Shown: positions 12,701 to 25,740, counted from the stretch's first letter. The stretch is 64,000 nucleotides of DNA from Epiperipatus broadwayi (GCA_028023455.1 JAQFVV010006231.1:2187478-2251477), one strand, 5' to 3'. Translations and numbers: made by a program. Notes: a model not told the origin generated them from the letters alone.

Positions 12701-15700
12701 AGTTAAAGTCATTTCCTAGAGCTTTCTTATAAAAGATACAAACTAGTTAGTCTTATCCCCTTTTTCTAAAATAAACATATGTTTTCCATTATTGTGGTCT
12801 TGGATTATTTATGAAAAATAAGTAAATTTTATTTTACAACAAAACTATGATGATGACTTGGATAATACCAGTAATACAATGCTTTTTCTATAAAATATTT
12901 AAAATGTTTCATACAATGGTTTATAATGGCTCACATTTTGTTGATATGCATTGATTAGAATAGAATATTTTTTATAGAACTGCAAGTATATAATGTACTT
13001 TTTAACACCGACATATATATAACATATATAAGTTTAGATTATATAGTATAAATACAAATTTTAGAAATAATAATAATATAGTTATTAATAATGAATTGAT
13101 AGAACTTGATTAAAAATATTTTATTGAGTGCATGCTTACTCATGCATTCACTGAAGCAAGAAGAACAAGAAAAAAATAACTGATATTTAAATTAGAATAA
13201 ATAGCAAAGTGTCTGCTAGTAACCTTTTAATAAATAGCTACATTTGAAACCATGGCTACTTGCTTGGAGATAGTGCTAGTAATTAATTCACTTTGTATCA
13301 CTTTTCTCCACAAGCTTTAATATATTCTTCTGATTTCCAAGCTTAAATCATGCTAGAAAATGAAATTAAAATAATATTGATGTATTAGTTAAAAATAAAA
13401 TCTAAAGTGATCAGTATTTTTTAGAAAGTGGCAAAAGATGAAAGTCATTTAACTCCTCCTTCACTTGTTTAATGAATTTATTTTATTATTGTTTTGTTTT
13501 ATGTACATTTGTGAGACTTCTTCAAGAAGAGTTTTGGGATAATAAAAAAAGTTTTTTTTTACATAGTTTATCAACAATTAGTAGTTAATTTTACACAATA
13601 TTATTACAGTAATTACTTAATAATCAATGAATTTTACTACTAAAAGAATACATGTATACACTTTGATTTATTTGTATATGTTTTATTTTTAAAAATACAA
13701 GTTAAATTTCATTGTAATTCCAATAAAGAAAATCATAGTCATAATATTCTGACTCTTTTTGAAAGTGATCAGTAAATACATTTATGAATAAAATACCAGA
13801 ACTTCAGAGATATCTTAAAAATAATAAATAGAAATTTAAAGTTTAAAAACTAATTTGATAGATTTTTGATAGTTTTACATTTATTTGTTTCTATTTTAAT
13901 AATAGTTTTTATTCAACAAAGATGTTAAATTTTTTTGAGTTCAAGCTTCATTGTGTTCCTAAACACTTTCTAATGAGAAGAAGGTTTTTTGTTCTCATTG
14001 TGTACTCAATTTTTTTTTTCAATATTTTTAAACATCAAATATCCTATTTAGAATGTAAAGTTAAATTACTATCAAAATCAAACCCAATTTATTAAATTCT
14101 AATATTAAAGATTTAATATTAAATCAAATGTTGAACTTTACAAAAAAAATTTACCAGGAATAATAAATAAAATGTCATTTTTATAAGGAATTTAATAAAC
14201 TCTGAAAGATATTCATTTTCTTTTAATAACTTTTTTGGCTTGTAGAAACATAAAATTGCTCTTACTATCAAGAAATTAAAATATCTCTCTAATTGTTTTG
14301 ATTTTTTTAAAGTTAGTATCAACTTTTATATATTCTAAATTTTCTAAAACTTTTAGCACTTAGCTCAGAAAATATTTTATTATGCAAAATATTGCACATC
14401 AAATTTTGAAAGGATAATAAAATAATAAAATGTATGTGCTTTCAACATGAACTAAAGAAATTTTATTAATAAACATAATTATGTATGGTGCTCTGAGATG
14501 AAAACACAACTATTGATGTATTATAAAATTTATTAACAAATTTTATTTTTTAAAAAAAACAATCACTTATAGTGCTCAGGTAAGGAAAAATAGCTGCTCA
14601 AATACTGTAAAATTTGCAAAATTTAATGGCTTTTTTTTTTGTTTGTTTACATTTTTCTTTGAGAATCACATAATGGAAGTCATGGAGGTACAGTAGAGTC
14701 TGTGATTAAATTAAATAAACTACAGATTTTTTTTAATTTATAGGAAAAAACAAATTTGAATATTACAAATAAAAAGAAGCTAAGTTTGTTATGTCAAATG
14801 AATAATGTTTCAGTTAGAGAAAAAAAAGTTAGGTATATTGCTACTTTTACTAATAAGAATAATAGTATTTAATTGAATGGTGCATAATAGAGATTGTGAA
14901 GATTAATGATTTAAAATTATAGAGGTGTAAATATTATCTGAGTAAATTAATGAAATGAAGTTAGATGATTTGTTTCAAAAAATCTTAAAATAAAATAAAT
15001 TGTATTACTAAACTTTTCTAAACCACTAACATTGAATTAAGAAACATGTTTATTATTTTGTTTGTGAATTTGTCAGGAAACGTCCATACAACAATCAGCT
15101 ATCTTGCTTGCAACCTGGTTTCAAATCCAAGCCTTGTTAAGTTGAAACATTTTTTAACAGACTTGATATATTTTTTTCTTGCCCATGATAATCAGAAAAT
15201 AGATATAGCTGATTTTAGCTAGAGTAAACAAGGTCAGAATGCATTCAAATTTTCAATTACTAAGTGTATTGAATGACTACCTTCTTTGCATTTTCTTGGT
15301 GGAAAGCTGGTGGCAAAGCCTTTGATCTGCAATTGACTATTTTAAAATGTTTTGTCTTTATCTTTATTTTGTAAACTGATTTTATTTAAACTTTATAAAA
15401 ATTAAAGAAATTATTAAAAAAAAACGTTTGAAGGCTTTTTAATGATAATAATAATATGAAACATTAAAGGGAAACGATATATACATTTTTATTTTGTATA
15501 CACAATTTTACATTTATCCAGACAACAAACAACCTGTTCGGATTCAGTTTTCTTCAAGTCTGCTAAAACATTTTAGTGTTGTTTTTTTTTTGACTTGGCC
15601 TGGTCTCAATCTATTCAATTATGCAAGCAATGATTTTTATTATTATAATTTCCTGAGTAGAATAATTTGCTTTCATATATCATGGGTCTATAATATATTA

Positions 15701-16994
15701 ACTTTATTATATAACCCTGTAATAGAAAAATTGAAAATAAATTTTATTAAATATGTATTATAGTTCCGAAGAATAAAAGAGTTAAAAAAGTAATGGTAAA
15801 AACTATAAAAAAAACTTTAGTCTAAATTTAAAATAAATGACGTAAGTAGAAGTAATAAACAATCTCAGTTGAATTTTAAGCGATAAATAAGTAATTTCTT
15901 CGGGAAAAATAAAATTAAAAATAAAGCTGGAAAGTGTTTTTTCTAATATCCCGCAGAAGTTTCAGTCATTCTGTTGCATCAAAGCAACAATTATTTTCCT
16001 ACACCGGATAATAACACCGTAAGAGGGCAGTAAAATTGACGTCAATCTTTGAAATAATAAGTGATCGCATTATTAATTAATTATTCTTTTCTTCTTTTTT
16101 TTTTTTGCTATTGTTTTTATTAAACTTCCCATCATAACTACTTTTTACTTAGTTTGAGAAGAATAAAGAACGGCATTTATAACAATAATAAAAAAAAGTC
16201 TAAAGTTGACATTCGCCTGCCTATATGAATGTGGATGTGGGTGTTTCAACTGTATAAGCAATACATCATCTCTTCATAGATAATATCGTTTATAAATAAA
16301 ATAAAAAACAGTTGACTCTAAATATTATAATAATAATCTAAAATGCATATTTAAATATACGTACAGTACACATTTGTATAGATAACTTCACTTGATAATA
16401 AAAACCCAAATCATTTAAATTTAAACTTTATGAGTTATAAATTGTTTATATATGTTATTCATGTTGAATAATCCATCCGGCATGCCCAAAACCCGGAGTT
16501 CAATTCTGAGAGAGTAAATTTTAATTTTTATATATATACAGCTAATTTATCTAATCATCCAATAATGTTTTTATTAAATGGGTGTCTAATTATTCCTACC
16601 AATAAGGTAAAGGCAATGCTGATTCAAGTGCAAACGGTATGACAGCATGAGATGCCACGCTTATCAAGAGCTTAATCCTTTATGATCTACATTTTTTTGT
16701 GAAAATCCAATAATAAATCAATACATTTTATCACTTGCTAAATGTGACTACGTTGTTTTTTTGTTTGTTTGCGTGTGTGTCTACGCGAAAACTCTGCAGT
16801 TTGTAAGCCTTACAGTCATTATCTTATACAAATTTATAATTTATAATTATTTATACAAGTACCAATTTATGCAATTTTATTGACTTAATGTTTAGTAAAT
16901 CAAATAAATTATATAAATTCAAAAACTTATATTTTCTTGATACTGATTATAAAGCAATATATCTCTATCAGCAAATAAGATATTAAACAATTCA
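9775..16994. other. Long AT-rich stretch without recognisable genes
   Basis: About 7 kb with many A and T homopolymers (for example 10725-10741, 10820-10830) and only short chance frames such as 14119-14322 minus and 15494-15763 plus. A GAGGGGG-containing patch near 10230 has a weak echo near 10510. B-box-like phrases at about 15115 and 16495 lack a paired A box and are not called. No transposase, RT or host exon similarity was seen. Confidence 0.55.
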
Positions 16995-17115
16995 AAACAA
17001 AACAACACTCTCCATATAGTAGTGCCATCTTGTGCTAACAAGAGCAATCAATGGATGCCAGAAGGCTTGTGCATAAAATCCCTATCTAGTGCCTACTCAT
17101 CCAATATCCCCAGAC
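16995..17115 (+). repeat. Dispersed repeat, MITE-related (copy 1)
   Basis: The segment starting CACTCTCCATATAGTAGTGC and running to GACTAGTTTC is repeated in inverted orientation at about 57439-57550, including long exact runs such as GCTTGTGCATAAAATC and CTACTCATCCAATATCCCC. Its first ~30 bp match the arm of the hairpin at 18307-18392, so the two belong to one family. It carries no coding capacity and is probably a non-autonomous DNA transposon fragment. Confidence 0.65.
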
Positions 17116-18306
17116 TAGTTTCATGTGATGTTTAGTGGTTTATCAAATAAGATATTTTTAAAATATTTATATATTATCATATGTAAATGAGTCCCCACAT
17201 GAAATCATTGTACTGGGCCTGCTTTTTCTCAGACTGGCTTTGAGTAAAAGTTTGTGATTAATATATAAACAGATAAAGGTTCTAACCAGTTAATCTATAT
17301 TATTGAAATAAATATTGATTGATGCAGTAACATTCTATGATGGTAATACGGGTATTATAATGGAGATTTAAAAAAAACAATCTGCCACTTCAGCTTAACA
17401 TTAATATTTACTAAAATTTAAAACTAAAATTTATATAAACGTATTGTAGTGTAAATTATATATATATAATATTGTACCACAGCATATCCATATCAAGTTA
17501 GTGGTTTGTATATTCTAATATATGTATATATCCAAAAGAGAAGTTATGTAGGCATGTATATTAAATTCATAGCTATATCAAATATTTATAACAACTAATT
17601 ACTAGCTGATTGATTTCTTATTTAAACATTAATTATAAATGCTTCAACTAATGAAAACATTTCCATAGTTATCACTGGTGGAATTTTTGTAATCATTCAA
17701 CATTTGATATTAGTACTAAATTTTTATTCTATATTAGAATTTAATAAATTGGATTTGAATTGTTAGAAATATAAGATTTTAAATTAAAAGCATTCTAAAA
17801 ATCATATTTGAACTTTGAAAATATATATAAAAAAAAAAAGATAATATATAATAATAAATCATTGAACTTTTTCACACTCTTACAATCTAAAAAAAAATCA
17901 TCTCAGTTGATGACAAAAGAATATTAATGAAATCTTTTTTAAATAAACGTTCTTTTTTTAAATCTGGATAAATAAACATCATAAATCTATTGAATTCTGT
18001 TCTAAAATTCAAAATTTCATTTGTAATTTTTAAAAATATTACACACACTTTAGAAAAAATATGTTAATGTTAAAAAAGATATCAACAATCTTATGGCTGT
18101 AGTTTTCCATTTACCATTACAAGTGAATTTGTTAACTCATGTTTTTAAATTAAAAGATTTTTTAATAAAACAAATTGTAATAATGTATACTTTTGTTTTT
18201 AAATAATTATTATATAAATAATTTGTAAAAATAATCATAAATACTTAAATAAATTATTAAAAACAAGGCAATTCTTTTGCTGACCATTAAGAATAAAAGT
18301 AACAGA
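17116..18306. other. AT-rich sequence, nothing recognised
   Basis: Low-complexity A/T stretches, with no frames or repeats of note. Confidence 0.5.
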
Positions 18307-18392
18307 CAAAACTCTCCATACAATAGTGCCACCCTGTAATCCATTGATTTCTCTGTTTGGCACAGGATGGCACTACTGTATGGAGAGTTTTG
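18307..18392. repeat. Hairpin MITE (31-bp inverted arms, 24-bp loop)
   Basis: The arms are 18307-18337 and 18362-18392. They match at 29 of 31 positions when one is reversed and complemented, starting CAAAACTCTCCATAC. The same arm sequence occurs once, in degraded form, at 16999-17028. A tiny fully palindromic element with family members nearby fits a miniature inverted-repeat transposable element. No clear target duplication was seen. A structured RNA precursor is an alternative. Confidence 0.7.
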
Positions 18393-19793
18393 CCCGTTTA
18401 ATAACAGTTATGTGCTAACATAAGAGATTGTGATCATGTGAAGAATAGAAGTACTCTGCAACTTCCCCTTACTAATCAGTGCCCTAGTAGATATGATTCA
18501 AATTCTTTGATATTTATTTTGACCATAGACTTCTATACCATTCAGATTTTTTTAAAATTAATAAATCAATGTAGCTACTTTAATCAAAATGAATTCAAAA
18601 CAGGCAAAATAGCACTATAGGTAACTACAAGAGGGCAAAAGAAAGTTGAATCAGTACTCTTTTCAAAAATCTTCAAATGAAGTATGTTGTAGTTTCCAAT
18701 GTAGTAATAGTATAAATGTTTTTTGATATATGTATATTTATGGAAGATGGGATTATGTGCATACATGCATATAAAAATTTGGGCTAATCATTTTATAATT
18801 ATTTTTTGATAAAATTAGAAAATGAAATAGTAATATACCTAATTCTTTTTTACATGATAGATTGGTTCCTGAAAATTATGTGCAAAAGAACTTTGTTTAA
18901 AAAATACATTTTATAAATGGAAAATAAAGAGATTGGTTCCAAACTTAAGAAATCAATGAAAATAATTAAATAAACCATATGAAAAATTTCATTAGAATGT
19001 TATAACTTTTGTGTGCTATCAAATTTTATATCATACACATTGCACATAAATAAAAAATGAGTTATAGGAACAATTTGAAAAATAAAGAGATAATACTTAT
19101 AATGAAGCTCACATTCGTTTCTCTACACAAGCCACCAAAAACTTTAAAGTTGAAAGTGTATTATCACTTCCATGTTATAAGTAAGAAAAAAAATTGAAAT
19201 AAATATTATTAATGGAATTTATCAGAATTTGTTACTTTTATTTTATTTTATTTTTTTTTTTAATTTAACAACTAACACATTCGAAAAGAGAGATTGTAGG
19301 CTCCTAGAACTGACTTATTAAAAACATGGGTGCCTTCTTGTTTGCCCGTAAAGCAGAAAAGTACCCAAGACTTTATTTGCTATCACTTTTTGACAATAAA
19401 TGCATATATTTGCACATGATTGGAATACCATTGCTGGCATCAAAACCTGCAATGTATTACCATTTATTGATTTTGGGCAAAATTAATAAATTACATATAA
19501 ACTAATTAATCAATTAAATTTAAACAAAATTAAATTTTTTAACATTGAACTTTACATCATTTTTTTTAATAATCTTATTAACACTTATGAAATAATTATA
19601 ATTTTTTGTGCTAATATTAGCAGATGTTAAATTATGTAATAATCAATGAATTTAAGTACAAAGACTTACAATGAATGCTAGAATCGCAGACATCATTGCT
19701 ATGTAAAATTTATCAACTTAGTTTGCCCAACTTATTCTAATTAAGTGGTAAAACATTGAATATATTTCATTTAAAAATATTCTTCTAGATACA
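18393..19793. other. AT-rich sequence, nothing recognised
   Basis: Short chance frames only. A slightly less AT-rich patch at 19300-19450 has no partner in the window. Confidence 0.5.
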
Positions 19794-20280
19794 TATATTG
19801 TAATAATTTTAGTCATGGGGCATGAAAACAAAATTTGAAATTCAATAATAATGGTATCTTAAAACATTTTCAAAATGAAACTATTGTAGTATGGAAGAAA
19901 TCTAAATGCTAAAACTTAATCAATTTAATTTGATTATCACTTTTTATCTCTAAGTTGCACTTAGTCATAAGTTATAAAATCTAAATTTTAAATTTGACAA
20001 TGTTAATATCAAAATAAATGTATTACCAAAGTCCAATAAAATGTGAAAATTAAAATACTAATGTTTATTATCAGTTTAATGCATTTACTCCTGTACTTTA
20101 TGATAAATATGTTATACCTATTTTTCTTTAATAGTATTTTTCTAAGTGAGTATATTGTAATAATTTTAGTCATGAGCCAAAAATGATGAATCTGAAATCT
20201 GATGATACTGATGTCAAATCAAAAATTCAGTAAAATGGTAGAAATCTAAATGTGAAGCATGAAATTAATAAATTGGTGAA
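19794..20280. repeat. Diverged direct repeat, offset 357 bp
   Basis: The phrase TATATTGTAATAATTTTAGT occurs at 19794 and again at 20151. Downstream similarity is weaker (TAGAAATCTAAATG against GAAGAAATCTAAATG) and fades after roughly 120 bp. This looks like an old local duplication or two adjacent copies of an unknown repeat. No coding content. Confidence 0.45.
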
Positions 20281-20639
20281 TGTCATTAGCTGAAATAGAA
20301 AAATGTTTCACTTGCAATTGACATGTGGGTAAAACTCTTTACAGTATTTCAGTTTTGAGTAAATTATCAGTCATCATTATTACATTTTAGAAGATTATTT
20401 GCATTCAATATTTTTTCTGCAGTTTGTTCTACTTTACTAGTTTGTTTTTAAAATTCTTTTCATATGTTTTTATACAAATATTATTTTTAATTATGATCCA
20501 GGAAAATGTTAAAATTTTTAACAGTATTCAAATACTTAAAAAAAAGTGATTATATCAATGGTCTATGTTACTTTTAAAAAAAATTAATTAAAATGAGGCA
20601 CAAACTATGAAAATGATTTCAGTTTGAGTAGTTTATATA

Positions 20640-21010
20640 GTAATATAATTAATAAATTCTTTTTCCATCCCAATGTGTACTTCATTTTATTGCTAATTTT
20701 AATCCATGTAAAAAAATATTGCTCCATTTTTTTATGGAGTATTTGATTATTTTACATTCACTATTTTTCTTTTATTTGTTATTTGTGCCTTTATATTTTT
20801 TTACTAAATTTAATACCTATCTTGTAAGCAAATGGCAAATAATGCTAATGAAATAAATATTTACATAAAGTCTAAACAACTGTTTGAAATTTTTTTCTGT
20901 TATTTAGAACAATTAGTATTTCTGCAATGGAATTTATTATCTATCAAGTATGGTTCATTGGATTCAGAAAAAGAACTGAATTACATATCATCACAAAGCA
21001 TAGTGAAGCT
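20640..21010 (+). repeat. Direct duplication, uninterrupted copy (empty site for the LINE)
   Basis: The stretch matches 22150-22212 plus 25376-25740. Shared phrases include ATTCTTTTTCCAT, a TTATGGAGTATTT block, TTAAATTTAATACCT-like text, and CAAATATTTACA-like text followed by a diverged third part. The other copy is split by the RTE LINE, so this copy shows the pre-insertion arrangement. The short open frames at 20832-21080 and 20927-21133 lie here and look like chance frames. Confidence 0.6.
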
Positions 21011-21168
21011 TATAATGTATGTATGTCTGAGGCAGAGCATTATTTTAGAAGAAAACAAAAGATTCACAATTACATTTTAATTTTAGGCTTTAGTTTGTTT
21101 TTATACTCAAATTTTTTTATTTTTTTTGTTTAAATGGTTATTTTAAATGATAACTTTGGTCTTGATTT

Positions 21169-21266
21169 GTCAAGCATTAGTGGTCTAGTGGTTAGCATAG
21201 CTGCCTTCCAAGCAGCTGGCCCAGGTTCGCTTCCCCGTCAACGCATTTGACATATGGAAAAAAAAC
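21169..21266 (+). mobile_element. tRNA-Gly(UCC)-derived SINE, copy C
   Basis: This is the most tRNA-like copy. The body starts GCATTAGTGGTCTAGTGG, has the anticodon loop CTTCCAA (anticodon TCC) and a B box GGTTCGCTTCC, and ends CAACGCA before the family tail TTGACATATGG and an A run. From memory it is close over its whole 72 bp to eukaryotic tRNA-Gly(UCC). Acceptor and T-stem mispairs and the attached tail argue against a functional tRNA. An imperfect flanking duplication around TGGTCTTG is visible (near 21157 and 21267). Confidence 0.85.
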
Positions 21267-22149
21267 TGGTCTTGGTCATGGTTTGGAATGAAATACTCCT
21301 AAATACATGTAAGTTACAAGATACCAATGATATAATAAATGATATTCTTTATTCATGTCAATAAATTTCTTTGCTATAGATATTGTGCTGAACTTTGTCT
21401 CTTTCAATTAGTTAGAGAAAAGTATTTCATGTAAAAAAAAATTTTTTAATTACTGTGTTCAGAAAAAAATCAAATTAGCAATAAATGTTTGATTTAATAA
21501 CCAAATACAATTAACCATTTTCATTACATTCTATTTATTTAATTATATCTATTACAAGCAAAACGTACACATTTTTAATACTTTTACTTTTATCAAACCA
21601 GATGTACCCAGCCTTTTGAAAGGCGGTCATTTTGATATGCTTAATTTGACATCATTAGTTTCTTCACATTAAATTCTTCATAATAAAAATTATATACGAT
21701 TAAATCTAATATTTGTATTTTTTTAATTGATTGCTTTAAGAAATTTTTTTAGATTTAATGTAAATATATGTTTTTTTACGAAATATTGCTGAGTATGTCA
21801 TTCATCTGAACTATATTAGGGGATTGACAGACGATGAAAGCATTTTAATAAAGCTAAATTTAAATTAAAATTTTAAATACACCTGTTACATTTGACAGCA
21901 TTATGGCACAACTATATATTTACTGGAGCATCTTATGAATAATTTTTTTCCCCCCAATTTTTCAACAGTGTCATAAATAGCCGCTACCTGTTCTATTTGA
22001 TATGTAAATTTGACGGTGTTATTTCAGTTTAACAGTGGAACAAATAATTTTTTTTGTTGTTGAAAAATATATTTCATTGTGAATTTAAAATGTGACATCA
22101 GACAAATACTCCTTCGTTCACCAGTCAGACAGCAAAGACAATAGAGATT
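21267..22149. other. AT-rich sequence, nothing recognised
   Basis: No gene or repeat partner was seen. A short run of C (near 21951) and scattered less AT-rich patches occur before the interrupted duplication. Confidence 0.45.
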
Positions 22150-22212
22150 TTATATATGATTCTTTTTCCATTTTAAAATATAGTTCTTTTTATTATTCTA
22201 TATAAATATATT
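22150..22212 (+). repeat. Direct duplication, left part of the interrupted copy
   Basis: The phrase GATTCTTTTTCCATTTTAAA and what follows resemble 20655-20705. The match then resumes at 25376 beyond the LINE. Confidence 0.5.
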
Positions 22213-22609
22213 TATATATATATTTATTGGCTACAGAAAGGAGTTTGCTATTAACTGAAAGGAGACCCTTTGATTCCTCTTGGAGGCCTTAAAGGAACCG
22301 AGCAGGGCAAATTCCTAATGTCCACTCCATACATTCTTGCCGTTGCAGCTGTTATTACTATGTGATTATTCATAAGTATACGAACATGGATGAGCTGCTC
22401 ACCAACACGCATTAGCCAGCGTAGTGAGTTTATTGGCTTTTTACCTCCGAGTTTAAGAATATTTTTTCAATATATACAATTATGACAGACAAAAATAAAT
22501 CATGGCCCTTATTCCCAAGAGACTGTAAAGTCACCAACCAAGGCAGCGTTGGTGGCCGAAGGTGGAGAGTGCTAAGAATCCCGATTGCGGACTCAGGCTG
22601 CCATTTGAT

Positions 22610-23640
22610 GACGACTTTTTATTTAGGTACTTACAACTGCAGATCACTTTCAAGTGAAGGAAGAAGAACTGTCTTATACTAAATGTGACATTATTGGACT
22701 TTGTGAAGTTAGAAGAAGGTGAAGAAACAATTGATTTAAAAAGTGGACATATACTCTACTATAAAGGCACAGATATTGCAAATACAAGTGAAGTCGGATT
22801 CATTATAAATAAAAAATGGAAGAATAACATTGTGGAGATTGATGGTGTATCAGACAGAGTGGCAAGATTAGTTTTATAACTCAATAGCAGATACCAAATG
22901 CAGATAATTCAGGTTTATGCCCCAACAAGTTCTCATAGTGATGAAGTTATAGAAGATTTTTATATGGATGTACAAAAGGCTTTTGATCAGAGTAAACAAC
23001 ATTTTAAAATTGTTATGGGAGACTTTAATGCTAGAATTGGTAAACAAATGAAAGATGAAAATGCTGTAGGTAATTTTGGTAATGGTAATAGAAATGAGAG
23101 AGGACATAGACTTGTGGAGTTTGCAGAAAAAGAAAAACTTTATATTATGAATTCTTTTTTTGAAAAAAATGTTAAAAGGAAATGGATATGGAAGCATCCA
23201 AATGAAGGTACGGCAAAATTGGATTATATTTTGACTAACCGAAAATACATATTTCAAGATTGTAATGTTGTTAATAATTAGTAAGATATAAGATACATGT
23301 TATTGCAAAACTAGGGAGACAAAAATTATTAAGAAAAACAATATTTACAGTTGATATTCCTAATCTTCAGAAACATTCTAATGAATTTAAATTAGAACTT
23401 ACAAATCGGTTTCAAGTATTAGTACATTTTGAACATGATTCAGATTTGAATGACATTAATAGGAAAATAAGTGATACACTTTTAAAAACTGCAACGAAGA
23501 TAGCTGGTAGAAAAAAGCAACAATTGATCAATAAAATTTCTACAGAGAGTAGAGAATTTATGAAGAAAAGAAGGAATATGAGGATATACAACAATGATGC
23601 ATTAAAAAAGTTGAATATCTCGAATTTTGTAAAATGGTGA
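22610..23640 (+). pseudogene. RTE endonuclease (AP-like) domain and linker, disrupted
   Basis: The fold begins at LGTYNCRSL (near 22620-22660), the usual GTYNVRTL-type start of these nucleases. It continues through IIGLCEVRRR, SGHILYYKG, GFIINKKW, DGVSDRVARL and IIQVYAPTSSHSD. MGDFNARIG (near 23017-23043) carries the catalytic D and N, and LDYILTNRKYI (near 23218-23250) carries the C-terminal D. The final conserved SDH motif is damaged. Stops or frame changes occur near 22680, 22715, 22878 and 23280. The linker that leads to the RT (23296-23640) is open in another frame. The protein nicks target DNA to start target-primed reverse transcription. Related insect genes are often mislabelled craniofacial development protein 2-like. 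Confidence 0.85.
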
Positions 23641-25359
23641 GGAAAAGAGTTGAAAATGATATAAGAAAGTATAATTGTGAACTAACAAGGAAAGCTGTAG
23701 AAGAGAATAAAAGTCCAAAGAGTGCAAAACAACATTTTGGTATTGGTATGAAATTTATATCTGCAATAAGAAAAAAAGATGGCATTATTACTAAAAAAAG
23801 AGATGACATCATAAAATGTGTAGAAGACTTCTATCAAGAATTATATAGTAATAAAGAACAAGTGCCTCCTATACATATTATATCTTCCAAATTGCCCAGA
23901 ATTTTGAATGAGGAAGTGAGACATGCAATTAAATTTATGAAGAAAGGGAAGGCTCCAGGTAATGATGGAATTGTAATTGATATATTAAAAGAAGCAGGTG
24001 AAGAAATATATTTTTTTTTAGCAAAGTTATATACCAAATGTCTAAATGATAAAGATGTACCAGATGATTGGAAGAATGCAGTATTAATATTAATATTTTA
24101 AAAAGGTGATAAAGAAGACATTAGAAATTACAGACCTATCAGTTTTATACAAAATTTTTACTAAGATAATTACAACTCGTCTACAGAAAACATTGGATTT
24201 CCACCAACCAAGAGAACAAGCTGGATTTAAAAGTGGTTTTAGTACAGTAGATCATATCCAGGTATTGAGAGAAATTATAGAAAGGACAAATGAATATGAG
24301 TTTTATGCTTAGGATTTGTAGATTATGAAAAGGCATTTGATTCTATAAACATTTCTTCAGTGATTAAAGCATTGGATCATCAAGGTGTAGATCCAGGATA
24401 TTGTCATATTTTGAAGTATATTTATAGAAATGCAACAGCAACAATTAGATTACATAATAATAGTAGGAAAATCAATATTGAAAAGGGTGTAAGACAGGGT
24501 GACTCCATATCTTCAAAACTTTTTACAACAGTGCTGCAAGAAGTATTTTATGGATTAAAATGGGAAGCTAAAGGAGTGAAAGTAAACGGAGATTATTTAA
24601 GTCATTTAGATTTTGCAGATGATGTAGTTGTTTTCGCAAATAATGCTTTAGAACTACAGGAAATGTTGCAGGAGTTATCAGATGAAAGTAGGAAAGTAGG
24701 ACTAAAGATAAATGTTAAAAAGACTAAAGTAATGTTTAATGGATTTTCTCAAAATATGAAAATAAAGATTGATTATGGTGAATTAGAAGAAGTTAACAGT
24801 TACAAATACCTTGGTCAGATTATTAATACAGATGGAAATATAATGGATGAAATTAATCATAGAATTAAACTTGGTTGGAATGCTTTTGGTAGATATAACT
24901 TTATACTAAAAGGAAATATGCCTATGTGTTTGAAAAGGAAGGTTTTTAATAAATGTATTTTGCCAATTCTTACTTATGGATCTGAGACTTGGACACTTAA
25001 TAGAAGAGCAATACAGAAACTTCAGACTACTCAATGAAGTATAGAGAGATGCATGTTGGCAATAACAAGAAGGGATGGAAAACACAATGTATGGGTAAGA
25101 GAGCAAACAGGTGTTACTGACCTCATTGAAAAAATTAAAAGTCTGAAGTGAAGTTAGAAGAGATGATAACAAATGGACAATTGGAATTTTAAACTGGATT
25201 ACAAGAGATTGTAAAAGACCCAGAAAGAGACCACATGTGAGATGGGTGGATGAAATAAGAAAGTGTGCAGGGGTGATGTGGAGAAGAGAAGCTAAAAATA
25301 GAAAAAGATGGATTGAACTTGGAGAGACCTTCATCCTGCAGTGGATTGATAATGGTTGA
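23634..25359 (+). pseudogene. RTE reverse transcriptase, disrupted
   Basis: Recognisable in order: MKKGKAPGNDGI (near 23937-23970), RNYRPIS, KIITTRLQKTLD, EQAGFKSGFSTVDHI, FVDYEKAFDS (motif A, near 24313-24345), GVRQGDSISSKLF (near 24487-24525), and LDFADDVVVFA with the catalytic FADD (near 24607-24640). YLGQIINTDGN and GSETWTLNRRAIQKLQTTQ follow. The C-terminal tail contains WVDEIRKCAGVMW and ends WIDNG directly before the TGA repeats. A stop at 24099, a frame change near 24140, another near 24306, and stops at 25035 and about 25148 break it. The longest intact piece is 24360-25037. Confidence 0.9.
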
Positions 25360-25375
25360 TGATGATGATGATGAT

Positions 25376-25740
25376 AAATATATTGCTCAATTTTTTATGG
25401 AGTATTTTTTGGTTATTTTATTTTCATTATTTTTATTTTCTAATTTACTTATTATCAATGTTTTAATTTTGATTTTTTTTGTTAAATTTAATACCTTATC
25501 TTTTTTTATACTCAGATGAATGTCTTATTAATATATTATGAATTTATTATTAATGTGGTTTATTTAAAGCACATGGCGAATATTAATGACACTAAAGCAA
25601 ATATTTACAAAAAGGATAAATAATTGTTGAATTTTTATTTTTTTTGTACATTTCTTTGTAGTTTATTATCAGTAACATATGATTTATCAAATTCAAGAAA
25701 AGAAATGATTGCATATGAAGCTGCTAGCACAAATTGTAAT
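25376..25740 (+). repeat. Direct duplication, right part of the interrupted copy
   Basis: Resumes the match to 20710-21010 exactly where the LINE tail ends, with ATTGCTCAATTTTTTATGGA against ATTGCTCCATTTTTTTATGG. This supports the LINE 3' boundary independently of the TGA tail. Confidence 0.6.

Larger units (their letters stand above)
22213..25376 (+). mobile_element. RTE-clade LINE, near full length, inactive
   Basis: About 3.16 kb, close to the usual 3.2-3.4 kb of RTE elements. A noticeably GC-richer leader (22228-22640) is followed by an AP-type endonuclease, a reverse transcriptase, and a C-terminal stretch ending right at a (TGA)n tail at 25357-25375. RTE elements characteristically end in short tandem repeats rather than poly(A), which fits. 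ATAAATATATT at 22202-22212 recurs just after the tail at about 25374-25384 and may be the target duplication, but the AT-rich context makes the 5' boundary uncertain by 10-20 bp. Multiple frameshifts and stops show it is dead. Confidence 0.85.

Noticed and set aside
15110-15135. B-box-like sequence as a tRNA or SINE
   Set aside because: No A box at the correct distance, no folding arms and no tail. The same applies to similar phrases near 16495, 36450, 42705 and 53068.
21173-21244. Functional tRNA-Gly(UCC) gene
   Set aside because: The acceptor and T stems contain mispairs, and the sequence carries the SINE tail and A run, so it is a SINE copy.
22874-23257. 127-codon minus-strand frame
   Set aside because: It is the antisense shadow of the RTE endonuclease.
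24906-25334. 142-codon minus-strand frame
   Set aside because: It is the antisense shadow of the RTE reverse transcriptase C-terminus.
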